Position numbers and translations under genes: made by a program | Notes under the pieces: model-generated | Seen by the model: only the letters and a program-made list of their open reading frames with translations | Told to the model about the DNA's origin: nothing | Databases searched by the model: none | Part shown: positions 9,697 to 20,286 of the stretch, in pieces | How the letters are laid out: each line of letters begins with the position of its first letter | How positions within the stretch are numbered: position 1 is the stretch's first letter | Assembly (NCBI GenBank): GCA_021785255.1 | Contig: JAJYGA010000110.1 | Span: 62,001-126,000 of the forward strand | Reading direction: 5' to 3' | Length of the DNA stretch: 64,000 bases | Origin: Actinomycetes bacterium | GTDB lineage: Bacteria; Actinomycetota; Acidimicrobiia; Acidimicrobiales; Acidimicrobiaceae

Positions 9697-11024
9697 GAGG
9701 TTCCCAACTTGATCTTCGTAGAGTTCTTGTCGTAGGGGCAGGTACAAGTGGTAGAGGAGCGGTGTCGGCGCTGTCTGAGAGCGCTCTTGAGATCGCTATC
9801 GTGGATGATGACTTAAAAAGAAGCGACTGGATGCCTACTGCATATCCAAATGTCGTATTTTATGGAACACAAAGAGCCTTTCTTGGTACCTTTGGCGCTA
9901 CCTGGGCTACTTTGGTCGTCTTATCCCCAGGTTTTCGGCCCGTTGCCGAACTCATGCCAAGTAACGCCCAAGTCATGGGAGAGATTGAGCTAGGATATCG
10001 CCTTTCGAGTGGCACTTTGGTTGGAGTGACTGGAACCAATGGCAAGACGTCGGTAACCCAGATGATTCAGCAGATGCTTTCATCGTCTTCTATGGACGCG
10101 ATAGCGGCGGGAAATATTGGTGTACCACTATCAGAGGTAGCGGCACGAGACGGAATCAAAGTCATCGAGATCAGTTCCTTCCAGCTTGCTTCGACAATTG
10201 AACTGCACTTGGATGTGGCGGTGTGGACGAACTTTGCGCCAGATCATCTGGACCAACATGAGTCTCTGGCTGCCTATCAAGAGGCCAAAGAAAGAATATG
10301 GAGAAATCAAGACGAAAGAGACCTACGTATCATAAATGCGGACGATGAGGTTGTCAGGTCTTCGAAACGTGAACGTGGCCCCCGAGAAGTCACCTTTTCT
10401 TTGAGCGGCCAAGGTGACTATCGTGTAGAAAAAGGCAAAATAGTGACCCCATACGGGCCTTTGGTTCGCATAGCTGATATGAGACGCCAGATACCTCACG
10501 AAGTTGCAAATTTACTGTGTGCTTCCGCCGTGGCTTTAGAACTGGGAGCCTCTATAGATGCGATCTCGGAGTACATACTTTCGTTCTCAGGATTTGAACA
10601 TCGAATTGAGTACGTGGGTGAGTTAGAAGGGGTGCGTTTTTATAACGACTCGAAGGCGACCTCTCCATCAGCCACAGTATCCGCAGTGATGGCTTTCCCT
10701 TCAGTAGTTCTCCTGGCTGGTGGACGCAATAAGGATGTGGATCTGAGAGAGATATTGACCGCGAAAAGCCACCTAAAGAAGGTCGTTGTCTTTGGCGAAT
10801 CCGCAGAGTCGTTGGCGCAGATCCTAAGCGGTGCAGAGGTACCTTATGAGATGGCTTGGTCTATGGACGAAGCAGTTAAAAAGGCCTACAGCTCCTCAAA
10901 GTCAGGGGACGCGGTCCTCCTCTCTCCAGCAAATACTTCATTTGATTGGTACGAGAACTATGGTCAGCGAGGCCTTGATTTCAAGGACAAGGTGTCAAAG
11001 CTATTGAGGGAGCGTGGTGCATGA
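9693..11024 (+). CDS. murD: UDP-MurNAc-L-alanine:D-glutamate ligase MurD
   Basis: GVTGTNGKTSVT, FNDSKATSPSAT, LLAGGRNKD. Confidence 0.95.
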   Translation: MRGSQLDLRRVLVVGAGTSGRGAVSALSESALEIAIVDDDLKRSDWMPTAYPNVVFYGTQRAFLGTFGATWATLVVLSPGFRPVAELMPSNAQVMGEIELGYRLSSGTLVGVTGTNGKTSVTQMIQQMLSSSSMDAIAAGNIGVPLSEVAARDGIKVIEISSFQLASTIELHLDVAVWTNFAPDHLDQHESLAAYQEAKERIWRNQDERDLRIINADDEVVRSSKRERGPREVTFSLSGQGDYRVEKGKIVTPYGPLVRIADMRRQIPHEVANLLCASAVALELGASIDAISEYILSFSGFEHRIEYVGELEGVRFYNDSKATSPSATVSAVMAFPSVVLLAGGRNKDVDLREILTAKSHLKKVVVFGESAESLAQILSGAEVPYEMAWSMDEAVKKAYSSSKSGDAVLLSPANTSFDWYENYGQRGLDFKDKVSKLLRERGA

Positions 11025-12187
11025 AGGGTTGGCTCCGTTTTCTGTCAGCACAGGCTACTCCTGAGGACGTCTATCGCGCAACTTTTTGGATAGCTGTCGG
11101 ATTAGTCGGGTTCGGACTTGTAATGGTGTTTTCTGCGACTTACTTCGTGTCGGTGGCGAACTCCTTCGTACCTTATTCAGCCATTATTCACCAGGCAATT
11201 TGGGTGGTTTTAGGTCTAGCTTTAATGTTTGTGGCTTCGAAGATCTCGCCAGCCAATCTAACAAAACTTGCGCCTCTGCTACTTTTTGGGACGATAGCTG
11301 CTCTTGGCGCAGTTCTGGTTCCGGGACTGGGCCAAAATGTCTATGGTTCAAGTAGATGGCTGGGGGTTGGCTCATTTCAAGTGCAACCCTCCGAGGTGGC
11401 AAAGTTAGCCCTTATCCTCTTTGCCTCCTCTTTGCTGGCAAAACGCGACCCAAAGTTGGGTTTTAAAAAGCGAACTCTACCCGTGCTGGTCGTCGCGACG
11501 ACCATGTGTGCATTGATAGTTATTGAGCCAGACTTAGGGACGTCGGTCCTGGTAGCAGTGATAGCTTTTGCGCTACTGATTGGAAGTGGGACTCGAGCGC
11601 GTGAGTTGGTGATGGTGACAAGCGGAGGTCTAATCCTAGGAGTGGCGATGGCTCTGGACAAACCTTATCGCGTCAGGAGGATTCTGGCATTCTTACATCC
11701 CTGGGCAAACAGAAGCACGTCAAGTTATCAAGAGGTACAGGCTCTAGCCGCATTTGCGACAGCTCACCTGACCGGTGTTGGTGTTGGAGTAGGACAAAGC
11801 AGCTACAACTATGTTCCAAACGCTCAGACCGACTTCATCTTCGCGGTGATAGGACAGAACCTGGGTCTTGTTGGCGCACTTGCAGTTCTGCTAGTTTTTG
11901 TAGCTCTTGTCGTACTGTTGTTTAAAGCCTCCACTTTGGTCTCCAATCGCATTGACTCGATCTTTTGTTTTGGGGTAGCGTTTTGGATTGGGGCCCAAGT
12001 GTTTTTCAATGTCGGTGCGGTCGAAGGACTTCTTCCAGTAACGGGTGTACCGCTTCCTCTGGTGTCAGCCGGAGGATCTTCGACAGTAATCTTGCTCGTG
12101 GCCTTGGGACTCGTAAGAGGTTCCTTGTCTCGAGCTATTCGATCTGAGAATCGTTCAAATAAGGAAAAGATTGCCAATGTGGTGTGA
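11021..12187 (+). CDS. ftsW: SEDS peptidoglycan polymerase FtsW
   Basis: Multi-TM; QPSEVAKLALILF, AQTDFIFAVIGQNLG, PLPLVSAGGSS. Confidence 0.95.
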   Translation: MKGWLRFLSAQATPEDVYRATFWIAVGLVGFGLVMVFSATYFVSVANSFVPYSAIIHQAIWVVLGLALMFVASKISPANLTKLAPLLLFGTIAALGAVLVPGLGQNVYGSSRWLGVGSFQVQPSEVAKLALILFASSLLAKRDPKLGFKKRTLPVLVVATTMCALIVIEPDLGTSVLVAVIAFALLIGSGTRARELVMVTSGGLILGVAMALDKPYRVRRILAFLHPWANRSTSSYQEVQALAAFATAHLTGVGVGVGQSSYNYVPNAQTDFIFAVIGQNLGLVGALAVLLVFVALVVLLFKASTLVSNRIDSIFCFGVAFWIGAQVFFNVGAVEGLLPVTGVPLPLVSAGGSSTVILLVALGLVRGSLSRAIRSENRSNKEKIANVV

Positions 12188-12276
12188 CCGCTCTGTTATA
12201 GAGCAGGGAGCTAGCATCGTTGACTTCGTACAACCACAACTAGGTTGTTGTGATCTTGAGTTAGGCTTATGGGACA

Positions 12277-13497
12277 TTGGGGAAGTGGGTTGTGACATTG
12301 GTTAAGTTACGCCAACATCCCAGAGCTGACGGGCACAAGGAGGTCCTGCTCGTTGCGGGAGGTACTGCTGGACATATTATGGCCGCGCTAGCTGTCTCGG
12401 ATGCGCTTTTGGACCAAGGACTGACTTTAGATCAACTCTCTTATTTAACTGCAGACCGTAGTCTTGATCGAGAGTTGCTTCCGGAGTCGGAGTACCAAGT
12501 GGTTAGATACAAAGGATCTGGAATCACCAAGGGATCGTCACTTCTGTCTCGTCTGAGTCTTGTTGCGACTACGCTGCGGTCTTCTTTGGCTATCTTGAAA
12601 CCCATTGGTCGTTGGCGTCCCAAGGTGGTGGTATCTTTCGGAGGTTTTTACTCCTTGATGGGTACTCTTTGGGCAAAGACTTTAGGTGCCAAGATTGTTG
12701 TAGTGGAGCAGAACGTAGTCTTGGGTCGTGCAAACTATGCAGTTTCCCTTCTTGCAGATAAAGTGTTATTAGCATTCGATGACACGCAGCTCCCCATGGG
12801 GGTTAAAAGACGTAGCGAAGTTGTTGGTAATCCGGTTCGCTCGGAGATCGTGAGTCTCGCAACTGCACCTGTGGGACCTCGAGCCAGTTCTAGGGAAAGA
12901 CTTGGTATCCAAGAAAATGAAGTGGTGTTGGTGGTCACGAGTGGATCTTTAGGAGCGCGTTCGATAAATGCCGCGGTAGCGGAGTTGCTAAGGATGTTGG
13001 ATCTAGAGCTCGATCGATCAAATTTGACCGAAAAAGTGAAGGTTGTTCATTTCCAAGGCAAGACGAATCAGGTAAAGATTGACATGAACGAGCAGTTGGG
13101 TATCGTTGAATATGAGGTGAGGGACTTTGATCCAGACCTCTATCTGTGGCTTGGTGCAGCTGATTTGGTTATCTCTAGAGCCGGGACCTCAACCTTGTTC
13201 GAACTCTTTGCCTTGGGTGTACCAGCAATATATGTTCCACTTCCGAAGTCACCCAAGGATCATCAGGAGCTTAATGCGCGATATGCCAAAGGGCGAGGCG
13301 CCGCTCAGGTGGTTTTAGAAGGCGATGAGTTTCCAAGACGTCTCTTTGACGCTGTGAGGGAACTTATTTTCCATGCCGAAAAACGAAAGGATATGGCGGC
13401 TGCATCTACTCAATGTGCTTATCTTGGTTCAGCTAAAAGGGTTGCAGAGGTGGCGGTGGCGTTCGGTGCGTCAGCAAAGATAGATAGAGCGAGGTGA
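12277..13497 (+). CDS. murG: UDP-GlcNAc transferase MurG
   Basis: VAGGTAGHIMAALAV, GSLGARSIN, SRAGTSTLFELFALGVPAIYVPLP; exact start uncertain. Confidence 0.94.
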   Translation: MGKWVVTLVKLRQHPRADGHKEVLLVAGGTAGHIMAALAVSDALLDQGLTLDQLSYLTADRSLDRELLPESEYQVVRYKGSGITKGSSLLSRLSLVATTLRSSLAILKPIGRWRPKVVVSFGGFYSLMGTLWAKTLGAKIVVVEQNVVLGRANYAVSLLADKVLLAFDDTQLPMGVKRRSEVVGNPVRSEIVSLATAPVGPRASSRERLGIQENEVVLVVTSGSLGARSINAAVAELLRMLDLELDRSNLTEKVKVVHFQGKTNQVKIDMNEQLGIVEYEVRDFDPDLYLWLGAADLVISRAGTSTLFELFALGVPAIYVPLPKSPKDHQELNARYAKGRGAAQVVLEGDEFPRRLFDAVRELIFHAEKRKDMAAASTQCAYLGSAKRVAEVAVAFGASAKIDRAR

Positions 13498-14864
13498 CTG
13501 TCGTGTTGAACGGCTCAGATAAGGTGCATATAGTTGGAATCGGTGGCTCTGGTATGTCTGCACTGGCGACGATATTGCTGCAACGCAAGGTGCAGGTGAG
13601 TGGTTCCGACCTTAAAGACTCAGTGGTGCTCGATCGTCTCAGGGCTGAAGGTGCGACGGTTTACGTTGGACATGAAGGTGAACACGTAGGCGATGCTACG
13701 GTGGTAGCTTATTCAAGTGCCATCGCTAAATCCAACCCTGAGATTTTATTTGCAAAAGATCACAGGCTAAGGGTACTTAGTCGAGCTGAGTTGCTCAAAG
13801 CAGTGGTGTCAGGCCAAAAAGCCGTTCTTGTCGGCGGCACTCATGGGAAGACCACCACCACTTCGATGGTCTCCTTGATGCTGTTAAACGCTGAAGTGGA
13901 TCCCAGCTATTTGGTAGGCGGAGAGTTAAACGAGGTCGGCGCCTCCGGGAGAAGCGGAGGGGGCGAGTTCTTTGTCGTTGAGGCTGATGAAAGTGACGGT
14001 ACGTTTTTAACTTTGGATCCGTATCTTTCTGTGTTAACGAACGTTGAAGTGGATCACCTCGAACACTTTGGTTCGTTGGAACGCTTACGTGAAGATTTTA
14101 AGACGTTTGTGAGAGCGTCAACTCTTCCTGCTGTTGTATGTGTCGACGATGAAGGTGCTCGTCTTATATCCGAGGGAGTTCCCCAGTTAAGTTATGGAAC
14201 TAGAGACGACTCTGATCTGCGTATACGCAACTTAGCTCTAGCACCACACCTGACCACCTTTGAGCTGTTCTTGAAAGGGAAGAGGCTAGGACAGATAGAT
14301 CTTCCAGTACCTGGTGTACACAACGCTTTGAATGCAACGGCAGCTATTGGAGTGAGCATTCAGCTTGGTGTCGACTTTGAGAGGGCTGCTCAATCGTTGT
14401 CTCGCTATCTTGGGGTGGCAAGAAGATTTCAATTGAAAAGACTCTCCGATGACATCCGCTATGTTGATGACTACGCTCATCTTCCGACGGAGATTAGAGC
14501 GACATTGCAATCTGCTCGTCAAGTTTCGCCTAAACGGGTGGTGGCTGTATTTCAGCCACATAGGTACTCCCGCACAAAATTGTTAGGGTTTGAGCTTGGA
14601 CAAGCACTTGGAGGGGCCGACATAGCTATCGTTACGGAGATCTATGGAGCCGGTGAGGATCCAATACCTGGAGTTTCGGCCGAGAGTGTATTTGAAGGGG
14701 CCCAATCAGTTCTCGGTTCAAGTGTAATCTTCGAACGCAAACGGTCTGAATTGGCTAAAACGGTGAAGAAGATACTTCAGCCAGGCGATCTCTGTCTCTC
14801 CCTTGGAGCTGGCGACATCTCACTTCTGGAGAGTGAGATAGCCTTAGTGGAGGAAAATCCATGA
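13494..14864 (+). CDS. murC: UDP-MurNAc-L-alanine ligase MurC
   Basis: HIVGIGGSGMSALA, GTHGKTTTTSM, DDYAHLPTEI. Confidence 0.96.
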   Translation: MTVVLNGSDKVHIVGIGGSGMSALATILLQRKVQVSGSDLKDSVVLDRLRAEGATVYVGHEGEHVGDATVVAYSSAIAKSNPEILFAKDHRLRVLSRAELLKAVVSGQKAVLVGGTHGKTTTTSMVSLMLLNAEVDPSYLVGGELNEVGASGRSGGGEFFVVEADESDGTFLTLDPYLSVLTNVEVDHLEHFGSLERLREDFKTFVRASTLPAVVCVDDEGARLISEGVPQLSYGTRDDSDLRIRNLALAPHLTTFELFLKGKRLGQIDLPVPGVHNALNATAAIGVSIQLGVDFERAAQSLSRYLGVARRFQLKRLSDDIRYVDDYAHLPTEIRATLQSARQVSPKRVVAVFQPHRYSRTKLLGFELGQALGGADIAIVTEIYGAGEDPIPGVSAESVFEGAQSVLGSSVIFERKRSELAKTVKKILQPGDLCLSLGAGDISLLESEIALVEENP

Positions 14865-14876
14865 AAATCGCTCGTT

Positions 14877-15860
14877 TTGCATACGAAGGAATCCTTTTGG
14901 ACGGCCCATGGTATCAGAGGAAAAGTGTTGGCTAGCTGGACCGAGAGGCTGAGAGCTTTCATAGGAGTAAATTTCCAGATGAATGCAGCTTTGGGCCGCC
15001 TTACTACCTATAGAGTTGGTGGACCCGCTAAGGGTTTAATACAGGTCTCCAAGTTGGATGAGTTGCTCTTGGTCAAAGAGGCTATCGGTAGATTAGATGT
15101 CGAAGTTCCCTTGTTGGTCCTTGGTAATGGGTCCAATATGTTGGTCTCAGATAGAGGTTTCGACGGATTGGTCGTCAAACTTCAAGGAAGTTTTGAGCAA
15201 CTGTCAGTACTTTCCGATGGACGTGCTGAACTAGGTGGAGCGGCCATGCTGCCAGTAGCGGCAAGAAAACTCGCGGCCAGTGGCCTTAGTGGCTTTGAGT
15301 GGGCTGTGGGTGTTCCAGGTAGTTTTGGTGGTGCTGTTCGGATGAATGCAGGAGGGCATGGTTCAGAGATTGCCAGTAGTTTATTGAAAGTTACCCTGCT
15401 CGACCTCTTGGATGAAGAACCACCTAAGGAAGTCAAAGCTTCCGAGCTCAATCTAAGCTACAGGCACTCTTGCATCAGAGATGATCAGATCGTGCTTGGA
15501 GGCGAAGTTCAACTTGGCTACGACGCTGATAAGAAAAAGCTCAAAGAAGAGATCTCTGAGATCGTACGCTGGAGACGTGAAAATCAGCCCGGTGGACAGA
15601 ATGCAGGGTCGGTATTTGTGAATCCTGATTCAGGAAAGAAAGCTGCACAGTTGATAGAGGAGCTGGGACTAAAGGGCCTTCGTGTTCGAAGCGCTCACGT
15701 GTCGATGAAGCATGCGAACTTTATCCAATGTGATGAAGGTGGAAGTGCTGACGATGTCTATCAACTCATGGTGGAGATAAAGCAACGAGTCAGAGAACTC
15801 TTGGGAGTGGAACTTAAAACGGAGATTCGGCTGATTGGCTTTGAGGAGGACGCTCTATGA
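14877..15860 (+). CDS. murB: UDP-N-acetylenolpyruvoylglucosamine reductase MurB
   Basis: TTYRVGGPAKGL, LGNGSNMLVSDRGFDGLVV, QPGGQNAGSVFVNP; start could be internal. Confidence 0.95.
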   Translation: MHTKESFWTAHGIRGKVLASWTERLRAFIGVNFQMNAALGRLTTYRVGGPAKGLIQVSKLDELLLVKEAIGRLDVEVPLLVLGNGSNMLVSDRGFDGLVVKLQGSFEQLSVLSDGRAELGGAAMLPVAARKLAASGLSGFEWAVGVPGSFGGAVRMNAGGHGSEIASSLLKVTLLDLLDEEPPKEVKASELNLSYRHSCIRDDQIVLGGEVQLGYDADKKKLKEEISEIVRWRRENQPGGQNAGSVFVNPDSGKKAAQLIEELGLKGLRVRSAHVSMKHANFIQCDEGGSADDVYQLMVEIKQRVRELLGVELKTEIRLIGFEEDAL

Positions 15861-16660
15861 TGCACGGAAAGATTCGCGAACGAAGGGCAAAGGTTATAAG
15901 GAGAGGGAAGAGGTTCCGTCTATATAGCGTTATCGGAGTCCTTGGCATCTCAGGAGTGGCGTCTTTAGGTTATGGAGTTAGTCGGACTCCCTTCTTCAAG
16001 GTTCGTAAGCTGATGATTCTCGGTGCTACCCCTGCAATTCAGTCAAGCATTGACTCGGAGCTTGCAAGTGTCATGGGTAAGAATCTCTTTAGTTTGGACT
16101 CAAAGGTCTTGGCCACCACATTGAAGAGATCTCCGTTGTTCTCTAATGTCTTAGTGCGTAAGTCCCTTCCTTCTGAAGTGGTTGTGAAGGTGAGTGTACG
16201 ATCTCCGGTGGCATTGGTTAGGACTGCCCCTTCGAGTTTCGCCGAGATCAGCCGTGGAGGTATATTATTCCAACAGGTATCTGTTAATTCGGTGCCGCCG
16301 CTCCCGGAGATCTGTGTCGTTAGTGCAAAGGGTTTTGGAAACTGTTCATCTTACGTCGATCCGTTATCGGTTGGAGAACGACTACCCAAACAAGTTATGG
16401 GGGCTGTACTGATTGCACAGAAAATGACGCCACAAGAACTGGCATCATACAAGTACGTTGGAGTTTCTCCATCCGGAGAGCTTTATCTTTCTGACGGCGG
16501 GGGTTTTGTTTGCAAGCTCGGAGGTAGCACTTCTGTAAAGGCGAAACTGAAGCTATGTGATGCTATGAAACAAGCGTTTGGATCACAAGGTGGACCCTCC
16601 TATGTTGACGTCTCGGCGCCAGCAAATCCAACAGTAGAACCGACGAGTTGGCTTAGCTAA
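15857..16660 (+). CDS. ftsQ: Cell division protein FtsQ (POTRA)
   Basis: Single TM then POTRA-like domain, position before ftsZ. Confidence 0.85.
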   Translation: MMHGKIRERRAKVIRRGKRFRLYSVIGVLGISGVASLGYGVSRTPFFKVRKLMILGATPAIQSSIDSELASVMGKNLFSLDSKVLATTLKRSPLFSNVLVRKSLPSEVVVKVSVRSPVALVRTAPSSFAEISRGGILFQQVSVNSVPPLPEICVVSAKGFGNCSSYVDPLSVGERLPKQVMGAVLIAQKMTPQELASYKYVGVSPSGELYLSDGGGFVCKLGGSTSVKAKLKLCDAMKQAFGSQGGPSYVDVSAPANPTVEPTSWLS

Positions 16661-16836
16661 AGCTCAACTTTAGGGTTATATGCTGCTCGATTGTTCTTGA
16701 GAAAGTATTTCAAATGTGAAGCCCGAACCATGAAGTTAGGGGTAAGATCTTTGGATAACTTTACTTGTCCCGGAGAGTTCAATGGCGAACTCCAAGAGGC
16801 AAAGTATTTGGTACTAAGGCACGAAGGCGGACTCAA

Positions 16837-17937
16837 ATGGCAAGCGATGCTCAAAACTACATTGCCGTAATCAAAGTTGTTGGTGTGGGTGGAGGCGGCG
16901 GAAACGCAGTCAATCGGATGATAGAAGCAGGCCTGAAAGGCGTGGAGTTTATCGCTGTCAACACCGATGCACAGGCACTGCTCATGAGTGATGCTGACGT
17001 TACGTTGGACATCGGTCGACAACTCACAAGAGGTCTCGGCGCGGGATCTAATCCTGAGGTGGGAGCTGCTGCGGCTGACGAACATAGAGAAGAGATCGAA
17101 GAGGCTCTACAAGGTGCCGACATGGTGTTTATTACTGCTGGCGAAGGTGGGGGTACCGGTACCGGAGGGGCGCCTGTCGTGGCTCAAATCGCTAAAACCA
17201 TTGGAGCACTCACCATTGGAGTGGTGACGCGACCTTTCGCATTCGAAGGCAGAGTCCGTGCTCGTCAGGCTGCCGATGGAATCGAGAAGTTGAAACAACA
17301 CGTAGATACTTTGATCGTTGTACCTAACGATCGCCTCATGGACATTGCAAATGAGAAAACCACGATGGTAAGCGCCTTTAAGATGGCTGATGACATCTTG
17401 ATGCAAGGTGTGCAGGGAATCACTGATGTCATCACTACTCCAGGGATTATCAATACGGACTTCGCCGATGTGAAGACAATCATGGAGTCAGCAGGAACTG
17501 CCATTATGGGCATAGGTATGGCTACCGGTGAAAACAAAGCTTTGACGGCAGCGCGTAACGCTATCACCTCTCCGCTGCTTGAGTCGTCAATTGAAGGGGC
17601 AAAGGGAATATTGATTAACATTGCTGGAGGTCCTGACCTCACTCTTTACGAACTCAACGATGCTGCTAAAATTATTCATGATGCCTCTGATAGTGATGCC
17701 AACATTATTCTTGGCTCGGTCATCGACGACTATTTAGCAGACTCAGTTCGAGTTACAGTCATCGCTGCAGGATTTGACGGCACAGGTGATATCAACCTTG
17801 GCTCCGGCACACGGCAGAAAAAGCCTGAACCTATCTCCTATATATCCTTGGCCGAAGATTCTAAGAAGATTCCCAGTACCGTTGCCACGGGTACTTACGA
17901 TGAAGACGATGATGACGTTCCTCCGTTCCTAAGGTGA
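16837..17937 (+). CDS. ftsZ: Cell division GTPase FtsZ
   Basis: [27 protein letters not shown]-terminal [13 protein letters not shown] at 16837 is the conserved start (ORF opens at 16765). Confidence 0.97.
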   Translation: MASDAQNYIAVIKVVGVGGGGGNAVNRMIEAGLKGVEFIAVNTDAQALLMSDADVTLDIGRQLTRGLGAGSNPEVGAAAADEHREEIEEALQGADMVFITAGEGGGTGTGGAPVVAQIAKTIGALTIGVVTRPFAFEGRVRARQAADGIEKLKQHVDTLIVVPNDRLMDIANEKTTMVSAFKMADDILMQGVQGITDVITTPGIINTDFADVKTIMESAGTAIMGIGMATGENKALTAARNAITSPLLESSIEGAKGILINIAGGPDLTLYELNDAAKIIHDASDSDANIILGSVIDDYLADSVRVTVIAAGFDGTGDINLGSGTRQKKPEPISYISLAEDSKKIPSTVATGTYDEDDDDVPPFLR

Positions 17938-17943
17938 TGTGAC

Positions 17944-18645
17944 GTGCAAGTCGCGTACTTCAGCGACGGTCAGGGGATCTGTTTCTACAGTGAACGGACA
18001 GATGGCGATACATGCTCGATGTATCACGGGCACAAGCTTTCGACAGAGTCCGCTTGTCACGAAGGTATTGCAAGTTGTCTTGGCCAAAGCAACGGATTTG
18101 AAGTTATACGAGTCGCCCAATACCACTCAAACGATGTAGTTGAAGCCTCGCACTTTTGGAATGACGTTCCCCAGGCCGATGGCATCGTTAGCGGCGACAG
18201 ATCTCTGGTTCCAACGGTTATGGTGGCAGACTGTGTACCTGTTGGACTCTATGACAAGACGAAAGGCATAACGGCTGCGGTGCATGCGGGCTGGAAGGGG
18301 CTGGTGGCAGGCGTTATAGAAAATGCCATAGACTTTATGACCGCGCAGTTGGGCGCTAGTGAGGTCGAAGCCGTAATAGGTCCACACATCTGTGCACGGT
18401 GTTATGAATTCATTGGACCTGAGTCTCAAATAGTTGCCAAAAGTTTCGGGTCGGAATGTTTTGTCGGAGAGGATCATAGCTTCTTGGATTTATCCGCATG
18501 TGTTAAAAAGATATTTGATACTAAAGGCGTTTCAATGATATATGAGGAAAAAGATTGTACACTTTGTAGTGAGCGTTTCTTCTCTTATAGGGGTGGAGAT
18601 ACTACTCAGAGGATTATTTTAGGGGTTGGGGTTGTCGGAGAGTGA
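17944..18645 (+). CDS. pgeF: YfiH/PgeF family laccase-domain protein
   Basis: ADCVPVGLYD, AAVHAGWKGLVAGV, GPHICARCYEF. Confidence 0.9.
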   Translation: MQVAYFSDGQGICFYSERTDGDTCSMYHGHKLSTESACHEGIASCLGQSNGFEVIRVAQYHSNDVVEASHFWNDVPQADGIVSGDRSLVPTVMVADCVPVGLYDKTKGITAAVHAGWKGLVAGVIENAIDFMTAQLGASEVEAVIGPHICARCYEFIGPESQIVAKSFGSECFVGEDHSFLDLSACVKKIFDTKGVSMIYEEKDCTLCSERFFSYRGGDTTQRIILGVGVVGE

Positions 18646-19315
18646 TAACTATCCGGAACATCTGAGTCGGGAAGAGCTTAGGAATCGTTTAGAAGGGGTC
18701 AAAGAGAGGATTTCTAAGGTTGTTTCGCTTAGTTCGATCAGGATTATTTGTGTGACCAAGGGTTTTCCAGTTGCAACGGTTGAGTCCATGCGTGAACTCG
18801 AAGTCTATGACTTTGGGGAGAACTATCAACAGGAACTCAGCTCTAAAGCAGCGAATCTTGAGGACGTGAGATGGCATTTTATAGGAACGATTCAACGCTC
18901 CAAGTTGAAAAAGATTGCTGAGGTTTCTAGTGCAATACACTCATTGTCTCGAGTCTCAGAGATCAGAGATCTAGCACGACTCAAGTATCAAGGAGAGGTG
19001 TTTCTTCAAGTACGATCAGATGAAGAGGTTGGTAGAAATGGATTTCGGTTGCAAGAGTTGGAAGAAGGTGTAGATACAAGTCGGAACTTGGGCCTAAATC
19101 TCGTGGGATTAATGGGTATTGCTTCGATTACAAGTGGTTATCGGGCTCCGGAGTTCTTTAGACTAGTGAGAGATCTTTGTGATAGGTATGGTCTTAAGCG
19201 TTGCTCAATGGGCATGAGTGACGACTTTGATGTGGCACTGGCTAACGGTGCCACGGACCTTAGATTAGGTAGGGTTCTTTTGGGCCCAAGACCTACTTTG
19301 AGGAGTTACAACTAG
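18626..19315 (+). CDS. YggS/PROSC family PLP homeostasis protein
   Basis: FGENYQQEL, WHFIGTIQRSK, GLMGIAS, SMGMSDDFDVAL. Confidence 0.9.
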   Translation: MGLSESDNYPEHLSREELRNRLEGVKERISKVVSLSSIRIICVTKGFPVATVESMRELEVYDFGENYQQELSSKAANLEDVRWHFIGTIQRSKLKKIAEVSSAIHSLSRVSEIRDLARLKYQGEVFLQVRSDEEVGRNGFRLQELEEGVDTSRNLGLNLVGLMGIASITSGYRAPEFFRLVRDLCDRYGLKRCSMGMSDDFDVALANGATDLRLGRVLLGPRPTLRSYN

Positions 19316-19354
19316 AAGTTGATTAGGAAAGTAATTAGTAGATAGGGGAGTTGG

Positions 19355-20011
19355 ATGGCGTCCGTTGTTCATAAGGCAATGGTGTGGCTAGGTATTACCG
19401 ACGATGAAGAAGAGTTGGAGATGCCTGTAACAAGGTCTCAACAGTATCGGGAACCTCGATCTGAGTATCACAACCTCACACAGGAACCTAAGTTGAGAGA
19501 AGATGCCCTTGCCTATGCCGGGAGTGTACGAGCTGGAGAGGAACGTCGCTCCCAACCTCGAGTTCAGGTTCTTACTCAAGATCCACCTTCAGTGAGAGAG
19601 AGCTATACCTATCCAGAGTCGCGCTCAGGAGTTAAAAGTGAACCTTCAACACGAAGGGTTGTGGAAGACTCCGAAGAACCGACCCAAGTCATTGACCGTC
19701 GACCGTCGGTTGTCCGACCTTTTAAAAGCGATGGACCAAAAGTACACCTTGCCGTACCGTCTAAGTTTGCAGATGTACAGGAGATCGCCGATCACATGAA
19801 AGGTGGTCGTCCTGTAATTGTAAACATCGAAGGGTTGGATACAGGGATCTCTAGGAGAGTTATAGATTTTTGCTCAGGTCTAACTTACGCGCTTGGGGGT
19901 AAGATTAAGAAAGTAGCTGAGCAGGTCTACTTGATAACTCCGGCCAAGGTTGAAGTTACCGAGGAAGACATGGAGCGTATAACAGAACGAGCAGTACTTC
20001 GAGGTAACTAA
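19355..20011 (+). CDS. sepF: Cell division protein SepF
   Basis: C-terminal DVQEIADHMKGGRPVIVNIEGLD...RVIDFCSGLTYALGGKI. Confidence 0.92.
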   Translation: MASVVHKAMVWLGITDDEEELEMPVTRSQQYREPRSEYHNLTQEPKLREDALAYAGSVRAGEERRSQPRVQVLTQDPPSVRESYTYPESRSGVKSEPSTRRVVEDSEEPTQVIDRRPSVVRPFKSDGPKVHLAVPSKFADVQEIADHMKGGRPVIVNIEGLDTGISRRVIDFCSGLTYALGGKIKKVAEQVYLITPAKVEVTEEDMERITERAVLRGN

Positions 20012-20012
20012 A

Positions 20013-20276
20013 ATGGGTGGGATTCAGTCCCTTATTCGTTCCATATTGGAACTTTATGTAATTGTCATTGTGGCTCAGATCGTACTTTCGTACTTTCCAT
20101 CTCCTCCGGACTCTGGGTTGTATAGAGCTCAAATGTTTTTGAGTCGCTTTACTGAACCGGTTTTGGCGCCCGTTAGGAGAGTTATGCCTAGGATTGGTTC
20201 CGGACCAATGACCTTCGATCTTTCGCCACTAGTGGTCATATTGTTAATTCAATGGGTAATTGTGCCGATAGTATAG
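20013..20276 (+). CDS. YggT family membrane protein
   Basis: SYFPSPPDSGLYRAQMFLSRFTEPVLAPVRRVMPR...DLSPLVVILLIQ. Confidence 0.9.
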   Translation: MGGIQSLIRSILELYVIVIVAQIVLSYFPSPPDSGLYRAQMFLSRFTEPVLAPVRRVMPRIGSGPMTFDLSPLVVILLIQWVIVPIV

Positions 20277-20286
20277 CTGGTGGAAC

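Noticed and set aside
12190-12204. Small hairpin GCTCT-GTTAT-AGAGC after ftsW
   Set aside because: 5-bp stem, no T-tract, inside a co-directional operon; not a convincing terminator.
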